NCBI RefSeq assembly: GCF_004353915.1 | Contig: NZ_SMRP01000008.1 | Span: 175,324 to 239,323, forward strand | Reading direction: 5' to 3' | DNA: 64,000 nucleotides | From: Paraburkholderia silviterrae | Lineage (GTDB): Bacteria > Pseudomonadota > Gammaproteobacteria > Burkholderiales > Burkholderiaceae | Part shown: in pieces, positions 59,753 to 64,000 of the stretch | How positions within the stretch are numbered: the first letter of the stretch is position 1 | How the letters are laid out: each line of letters starts with the position of its first letter | Notes under the pieces: model-generated | What the model was told of the DNA's origin: nothing | The model's database searches: none | Seen by the model: the letters and a program-made list of their open reading frames with translations, nothing else | Program-made: the position numbers and the translations under genes

Positions 59753-61087
59753 TCAGCCGTTGTTCTCGGCGCTGCCTGGGCCCTTGGCCGCTGCGGCGTC
59801 CGGGCTGGCGCTCGCGGGACGCTGGCGCACGCTGCCCGCGATCAGGTCGAAGCGGAACAGGCGGCATTCGAGCGCGCCGTTAAAGAGCGGCGTCTTGGCT
59901 GCTTCGCGCAGACGCAACTGGCCTGGCAGCTTGCGGTCCGAGGTGAGGAAGAACGCGCGCCAGCCGGTGAAACGCTGCTTGAGCGCGTCGCCGAGCGCCT
60001 GGAAGAACTCGGCGTCGGGGGCGTCGGTATGGACGCGGCGGAAGGCTTCCTGCGCTTCGTAGTCATCGCGCATCTCGCGGGGCGCACGGGCCTCGCCGCG
60101 CGCATTGCGTCCGCGCACTTCGATACGCTCGCCGTACGGCGGATTCGCCACGAGGATCCCGTTGCCCTCGGCGGGCGGCGTCATGTTGCGCGCGTCGAGC
60201 TGCTTGAGCGGCACATTGCCGAGACCTGCGCGCGCGAAGTTGGCGCGCGCCTTCTCGAGCATGACGTCGGAAATGTCGCTGCCGAAGATGCGCAGCTCCG
60301 TCGCGCGGCTCATGGCGGTGTTGCGCGCCGTGTTCGCCTCGCTTTTCAGATGGCGCCAGGCGGCGGTATCGGCCTGCTTCAGACGCTCGAAGCCGAAGCT
60401 GCGCGACAGACCCGGCGCGATGTCGAGCGCGACCTGCGCGGCTTCCGCGAGAAACGTGCCGCTGCCGCACATCGGGTCGTAGAGCGGCATCTCGGGCGTC
60501 CAGCCCGTGAGGCGCAGGATGCCGGCGGCGAGATTCTCGCGCAGGGGCGCTGCGCCCTTGTCCAGACGCCAGCCGCGCTTGAACAGCGGCTCGCCCGAGG
60601 TGTCGAGGTAGAGCGTGCAGTCGTTCGCGGTGAGGAAGGCGAACACGCGCACGTCGGGATAGGCGGTATCGACGCTCGGACGCGCACCGGCCTTGTCGCG
60701 CATGCGGTCGCAGATCGCGTCTTTCACGCGCAGGGTGGCGAATTCGAGGCTGCGCAGCGGCGATTTGATCGCGGTGATGTCGATGCGGATCGTCTCGTTC
60801 GGCGAAAACCACTTTTCCCACTGTTGCTCGCGCGCGAGCGCGTAGATGTCCTGCTCGCCGCGATAGGGCCGCTGGGCGATCTTCAGGAGCACGCGGCTCG
60901 CGATGCGCGAATGCAGGTTTGCGGCCATGCCGCCGGCCCAGTTGCCGCGAAAATGCACACCGCCGGGCACTTCGGCGCCGACTTGGAGCGCGCCGGGCGG
61001 CAGGCGCAGCTGCGCGGTTTCGGCCAGTTCGGCGGCGAGCGGGGCTTCGAGGCCGCGCGGGCAGGGAGCAAAGAAGTCGAGGGACAT
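59753..61087 (-). CDS. rlmL: THUMP-domain class I methyltransferase (RlmL-like)
   Basis: 444-residue AdoMet-dependent RNA methyltransferase, matching the N-terminal half of E. coli RlmL (23S rRNA m2G2445). It has an N-terminal THUMP RNA-binding region (about residues 5-160), motif I in LYDPMCGSGTFLAEAA and the catalytic NPPYGERIEVR, typical of N2-guanine modification. It lacks the C-terminal RlmK-type half that is fused in E. coli. Start ATG 61085-61087. Close to the second higBA pair but separated by about 60 bp. Confidence 0.87.
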   Translation of the reverse strand: MSLDFFAPCPRGLEAPLAAELAETAQLRLPPGALQVGAEVPGGVHFRGNWAGGMAANLHSRIASRVLLKIAQRPYRGEQDIYALAREQQWEKWFSPNETIRIDITAIKSPLRSLEFATLRVKDAICDRMRDKAGARPSVDTAYPDVRVFAFLTANDCTLYLDTSGEPLFKRGWRLDKGAAPLRENLAAGILRLTGWTPEMPLYDPMCGSGTFLAEAAQVALDIAPGLSRSFGFERLKQADTAAWRHLKSEANTARNTAMSRATELRIFGSDISDVMLEKARANFARAGLGNVPLKQLDARNMTPPAEGNGILVANPPYGERIEVRGRNARGEARAPREMRDDYEAQEAFRRVHTDAPDAEFFQALGDALKQRFTGWRAFFLTSDRKLPGQLRLREAAKTPLFNGALECRLFRFDLIAGSVRQRPASASPDAAAAKGPGSAENNG

Positions 61088-61146
61088 GAGGAGAGTGGTG
61101 ACGCTGCGGGGAAGGCGCTATTGTACGCGGGTTGGCGCCACGGCCT

Positions 61147-61434
61147 TCAGGCGGCTTGCCGTGCAAGCGGCTTGATTCTCGGGCGAGGCTGCTGGCGGGC
61201 TTGCCAGAGATCCCACTGGGTTTGCAGGCCGAGCCAATGCTCCGGCGTCGTGCCGAGCCACGCCGACAGGCGCAGCGCGATATTGGCCGTCACACCGGCC
61301 TTGCCGTTCAGCAGATTGGAGAGCGTGACGCGGTTGATCTGCAGGGCGTGCGCGGCTTGCGTCACGTTCACGTCCGGCGGGATCCACTCCCGCAACACTT
61401 CGCCCGGATGTGGCGGGTTGTGCATTCTGCTCAT
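61147..61434 (-). CDS. higA: HigA-family antitoxin (second pair)
   Basis: 95-residue XRE-type antitoxin. It shares the N-terminal MHNPPHPGEVLREW block and helix-turn-helix (VTQAAHALQINRVTLSNLLNGK) with the first higA at 34205, but the sequences are clearly diverged and the tail is shorter. AAGGGA precedes ATG 61432-61434 on the minus strand. It starts 10 bp after the higB stop. The frame to 61479 is unsupported. Confidence 0.93.
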   Translation of the reverse strand: MSRMHNPPHPGEVLREWIPPDVNVTQAAHALQINRVTLSNLLNGKAGVTANIALRLSAWLGTTPEHWLGLQTQWDLWQARQQPRPRIKPLARQAA

Positions 61435-61444
61435 GTTCGTTCCC

Positions 61445-61723
61445 TTAGTGGTAGTCCTGATAATCGACGAGGATGGCATCGGTGCCGTCGAATGTGAACG
61501 TGAGACGCCAGTTGCCGTTCACCCAGACCGCCCAGTGCCCGACAGGATCGCCGTGCAGCGCGTGCAATCGCCAGGGCGGGGCGTTCATGTCCTGCGGGCC
61601 ACGCGCCTGATCGAGCGCACCAGGCAGGATGCGCAGCCGGCCCGCATGATGCGCGAGAATCCCGCCTTTGCTGCCTTCCAGAAAAAACGATGCAAGACCT
61701 TTGTGCCGAAAGGTTTTGATCAT
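61445..61723 (-). CDS. higB: HigB/RelE-family mRNA interferase toxin (second pair)
   Basis: 92-residue toxin, same length as the copy at 33914. Conserved blocks are IKTFRHKGLASFF, MNAPPWRLHALHG and NGNWRLTFTFDGTDAILVDYQDYH. The middle (GGILAHHAGRLRILPGALDQARGPQ) differs strongly from the first copy, so cross-neutralisation cannot be assumed. It begins with ATG 61721-61723. A promoter and dyad lie directly upstream. Confidence 0.92.
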   Translation of the reverse strand: MIKTFRHKGLASFFLEGSKGGILAHHAGRLRILPGALDQARGPQDMNAPPWRLHALHGDPVGHWAVWVNGNWRLTFTFDGTDAILVDYQDYH

Positions 61724-61728
61724 GATGA

Positions 61729-61757
61729 ACTGTAGCCTATATGACTACACTCTACAA
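61729..61757 (-). promoter_or_regulatory. Promoter and operator candidate of the second higBA pair
   Basis: On the minus strand TTGTAG (61752-61757) and TACAGT (61729-61734) are 17 bases apart. The dyad TGTAG-N9-CTACA (61731-61749) overlaps the -10, consistent with HigA autorepression. It differs in sequence from the first pair's operator. Confidence 0.55.
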
Positions 61758-61794
61758 CGGCCTGTGGCGGCGTGTCGCGGTGTAGAAAATGATG

Positions 61795-61831
61795 AGGGAC
61801 GCCCCGCAATCGAGCGGGTGCGAGCGTCCCT
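61795..61831 (-). terminator. Possible weak terminator between the Gcr-type gene and higBA
   Basis: AGGGACG pairs with CGTCCCT and CCCGC with GCGGG inside. On the minus strand only a loose T-tract (TTTT with interruptions) follows. Activity is uncertain. Confidence 0.35.
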
Positions 61832-61917
61832 AACCTTGGCACTATGGCTTTGCGCGCTTGCTGGATGACGTCAAATTTGCGGCATCGTTGGCCGAACGAA
61901 GTATGGAATCGGCCCGG

Positions 61918-64000
61918 TCAATCGGTGTCTTCGCGCAACTTGCCTTGCCGGATCGGCCACACGAGATCGATCGGATGGCGCGTCACGCGCCGCCAGAACG
62001 CGCGCATGAGCGGGCGCACGTCCTGGCGCCCGAGGTCGCGCGAGCGCAGCGCCATGTGTAGCGCGAGCGCGAAACTCACCGTCACATTGAGCACGGCCAT
62101 GCTTGCCACGCCCGCCACGGCCCACCAGAGCTCGCCGCTCTTGAGCGTAGCCGTGCCGAGCACACCGAGCGCCACGCCGATCGAGCCCGACGAGAGCGTC
62201 ACGTGCCGCACCTCGAAGTGGAACGCGACGGCCGAGACGATTGCCGGCACGAGACCGAGCAACATGCCCAGCACGAGGTTGCCCCACACGCCCGCCACGT
62301 TCGTGCGGCAGAAGTGCGCGAGGCGCGCCGCGCCCGCGGCCCCCAGCGTCATGCGCAGGCGCCGGTTCCACGCGAGCGCGTCCCCGACGCGGTGCAGCAC
62401 GAACCAGTTGTCGGCCCAGCCCGCGAACAGGCTCGACGCCCACAGCAGTACGCCCGTCAGCGCGGCGTAGAACGGCGTCGGGCCGATGAGCGAGAACGAT
62501 TGGAGCGTGGCGTGCGCCTTCGCTGGCGTGATCAGGTTCGTGTGAAAGAGCCAGCCGCACACGAGCTGGATCGTGAGGCAGGCCGGAAACACGAGCAGCA
62601 CGTTGCCGAGCACGGCGGCGGCCTGGGTGCGGATCAGCGCCACCACCGACGACACGAAGCGCGCGCGCCCCGCGCTCTCGTTGGCGCCGTCGAGCTCGCG
62701 CGCGAGCGTGGGCGCCGTCATCGCGGGCTGCTTGGTCGCGAGCGAGAAGTGGCAGAAGTGCATGACGAGGAAGCTCAACGCGTAGTTGATGCCCGCGAAA
62801 AGCCCTTCGATCATCGAGGGCAGGTGCGCGCCCGTAATGCCGAATTTCACGTAGACCGTGACGGCCGTGACGAGGCCGCCGCCCGCCGCCATGCGCAGCA
62901 TCGTGAGGTATTCGGCGCGGTCGCGGGCGATATAGTGCTCGCCGGTATCGGCGGAGAGCTCCACCACCTTGCGCGAGAGCAGCGCGAAATTGCTGCGCAT
63001 GAGGTACGCCACGCTCTGGCTCTTCTGGTTAGCCTTGACGAGCTCGGCGACGAGGCGCGCCTGCGTCGAGGGATCGTCGGCGGCCATCCACGCGTCGAGC
63101 AGACGCTCAGCGCGCATGATGCGCATGCGCATGCGCTCGACCTGGAACACCGTGTCCACGCGCACCCCGTGGCGGTAGAGGTGCGCGAAGACGTCGTCGG
63201 TGGCCTTGCGGCAGTCGTCGAGCAAGACGCGCAGCCACGTCACTTCCTGCAGCAGGCGCGCGGGCTCGCCCGCATCGCGCGCGTCCTCTACCGCGAGCAT
63301 CGCGCGGGTGAGGCGGAAGAACGACAGCTTTTCGACGGCCACGCGCGCGTCCTCGCTGGACAGGCGGCTGCGCACCGTCGGCGAGAGCCCCGTCGAGCTG
63401 ATCTGGCAGGTCAGGTTGTGCAGCGCCGTGAGCAGGCCGAGCGAGAACTCGTTGGGCAGCGCCGCGGGCGCAGCGGCGCGCGCGCCTGGCGCGCTGTCGT
63501 CGGCGGGGCTGCAAGCGGATACGGCGGCGGCATCAGCGCCAGGATGCACCGCGTCGGGCTCGGCGATCAGGGCCTGCAGGCGCGCGAGCAGGTCGCGCGG
63601 CAGCGTCGCGATCCACTCGGGATCGTGGGTGGCGGGGAACATCAGCGTGACGAGCGCCGCCAGGTCGCGGCGGTTCGGCGCCGGCGGGATCAACTGCGCC
63701 TGCACGCGCTCCATCAGCGAGCCGAACAGGCCCGAGTGAACCGGCATGCCCGCGTCGCAGAGCAGCGTGATGCTGTCACTCTCGCGCAGGAGCTCGCGCA
63801 CCATCGCGCCCACGTTGGCCTTCCATGCCGGATTGCGGTCCAGCACGTGCAGCAGGTAGCGCACGCGCGCGTGCTCGGGCGGCGCGCGCAGCGGGGTCTC
63901 CGGCGCCGGGGTGGAAGAGGGCGCGTCGGCGTCGAGCTTGCCGCGCCGGTGGATCCAGTGCGCGAGCTCGATCAGCCAGTCGCTGCGCTCCGCGTAGGGC
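61918..64000 (-). CDS. Gcr/SpecificRecomb-type multi-spanning membrane protein, start outside window
   Basis: The frame is open through the right edge, so at least 694 codons are present and the start is missing; the GTG at 63862-63864 is internal. This family is commonly labelled site-specific recombinase (Gcr), but the sequence has no tyrosine- or serine-recombinase motif. Instead it contains a soluble N-terminal helical half and about seven hydrophobic helices in the second half (for example LRMAAGGGLVTAVTVYVKFGI, QAAAVLGNVLLVFPACLTIQ and WWAVAGVASMAVLNVTVSFAL). A membrane role is therefore more likely. A basic C-terminus (RRVTRHPIDLVWPIRQGKLRED) follows. Function unknown. Confidence 0.83.
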   Translation of the reverse strand, partial: PYAERSDWLIELAHWIHRRGKLDADAPSSTPAPETPLRAPPEHARVRYLLHVLDRNPAWKANVGAMVRELLRESDSITLLCDAGMPVHSGLFGSLMERVQAQLIPPAPNRRDLAALVTLMFPATHDPEWIATLPRDLLARLQALIAEPDAVHPGADAAAVSACSPADDSAPGARAAAPAALPNEFSLGLLTALHNLTCQISSTGLSPTVRSRLSSEDARVAVEKLSFFRLTRAMLAVEDARDAGEPARLLQEVTWLRVLLDDCRKATDDVFAHLYRHGVRVDTVFQVERMRMRIMRAERLLDAWMAADDPSTQARLVAELVKANQKSQSVAYLMRSNFALLSRKVVELSADTGEHYIARDRAEYLTMLRMAAGGGLVTAVTVYVKFGITGAHLPSMIEGLFAGINYALSFLVMHFCHFSLATKQPAMTAPTLARELDGANESAGRARFVSSVVALIRTQAAAVLGNVLLVFPACLTIQLVCGWLFHTNLITPAKAHATLQSFSLIGPTPFYAALTGVLLWASSLFAGWADNWFVLHRVGDALAWNRRLRMTLGAAGAARLAHFCRTNVAGVWGNLVLGMLLGLVPAIVSAVAFHFEVRHVTLSSGSIGVALGVLGTATLKSGELWWAVAGVASMAVLNVTVSFALALHMALRSRDLGRQDVRPLMRAFWRRVTRHPIDLVWPIRQGKLREDTD

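Noticed and set aside
61918..64000. Mobile-element integrase suggested by the recombinase name of the Gcr family
   Set aside because: No tyrosine or serine recombinase catalytic motif, no terminal repeats and no flanking tRNA; the protein is membrane-like.

Overview
The window is high-GC beta-proteobacterial chromosome, most likely Burkholderiaceae of the Paraburkholderia/Caballeronia type. The evidence is several gene orders typical of that group (dusB-fis-purH-ruvC-ruvA-ruvB; rplM-rpsI-erpA-anmK; gdhA-gltIJKL; mnmA next to a NUDIX gene; a UbiH-family gene next to pepP), strong G/C third-position bias and a class A RNase P RNA. No insertion sequence, prophage, tRNA, rRNA operon or CRISPR array was seen. 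Both window edges cut genes: a trimeric autotransporter adhesin lacks its 5' part at the left, and a Gcr-type membrane protein lacks its start at the right. Layout. 1-2.9 kb: the C-terminal part of a repeat-rich adhesin with its terminator. 3.0-9.1 kb: an Entner-Doudoroff/gluconate island, with hexR divergent from edd-eda, then gntT-type permease and gntK; two HexR-like operators lie between hexR and edd. 9.2-22.2 kb: purB, a TPR-glycosyltransferase, a LysR regulator, gdhA, the glutamate/aspartate ABC importer gltIJKL with an internal terminator, a class II amidotransferase, pyrC and a DUF3025 gene. 22.2-23.7 kb: rnpB, an OsmC-like gene and a candidate small RNA. 23.7-30.6 kb: an accessory block on the minus strand in the order response regulator, BvgS-like hybrid kinase, DUF1090 periplasmic protein and orphan, C-terminally shortened fimbrial usher. 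30.9-38.7 kb: rplM-rpsI, erpA, anmK, a higBA toxin-antitoxin pair, tyrS, dtd, a phosphoglycerate-mutase-like gene and a Liv-type binding protein. 38.7-47.7 kb: DUF2236 protein, ruvBAC, purH, fis, dusB, vapBC and a UbiH-like hydroxylase. 47.8-64 kb: pepP, a GST, an FMN glutamate-synthase-like protein, mnmA, a NUDIX hydrolase, the split transhydrogenase pntAA-pntAB-pntB, a WYL regulator, a VOC protein, a GT2 glycosyltransferase, an RlmL-like methyltransferase, a second higBA pair and the Gcr-type gene. How the genes work together. Gluconate is imported, phosphorylated by GntK, and split by Edd and Eda; HexR probably senses the intermediate and represses both itself and edd-eda. GltIJKL brings in glutamate or aspartate that GdhA can deaminate, and a LysR-type T-N11-A dyad sits directly ahead of gdhA. 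Transhydrogenase, purB/purH, pyrC and the RuvABC resolvasome are housekeeping. The accessory layer is the two-component/usher block, three toxin-antitoxin modules and several tandem-repeat tracts. The less explained signals are the candidate small RNA near 23.5 kb, with a sigma70 promoter, two CTCCTCC anti-Shine-Dalgarno tracts and a terminator; a perfect TetR-like palindrome near 58.7 kb; a 14-bp tandem array near 58.1 kb; and structured leaders before gntT and rplM. All functional assignments come from reading the sequence and were not checked by database search.
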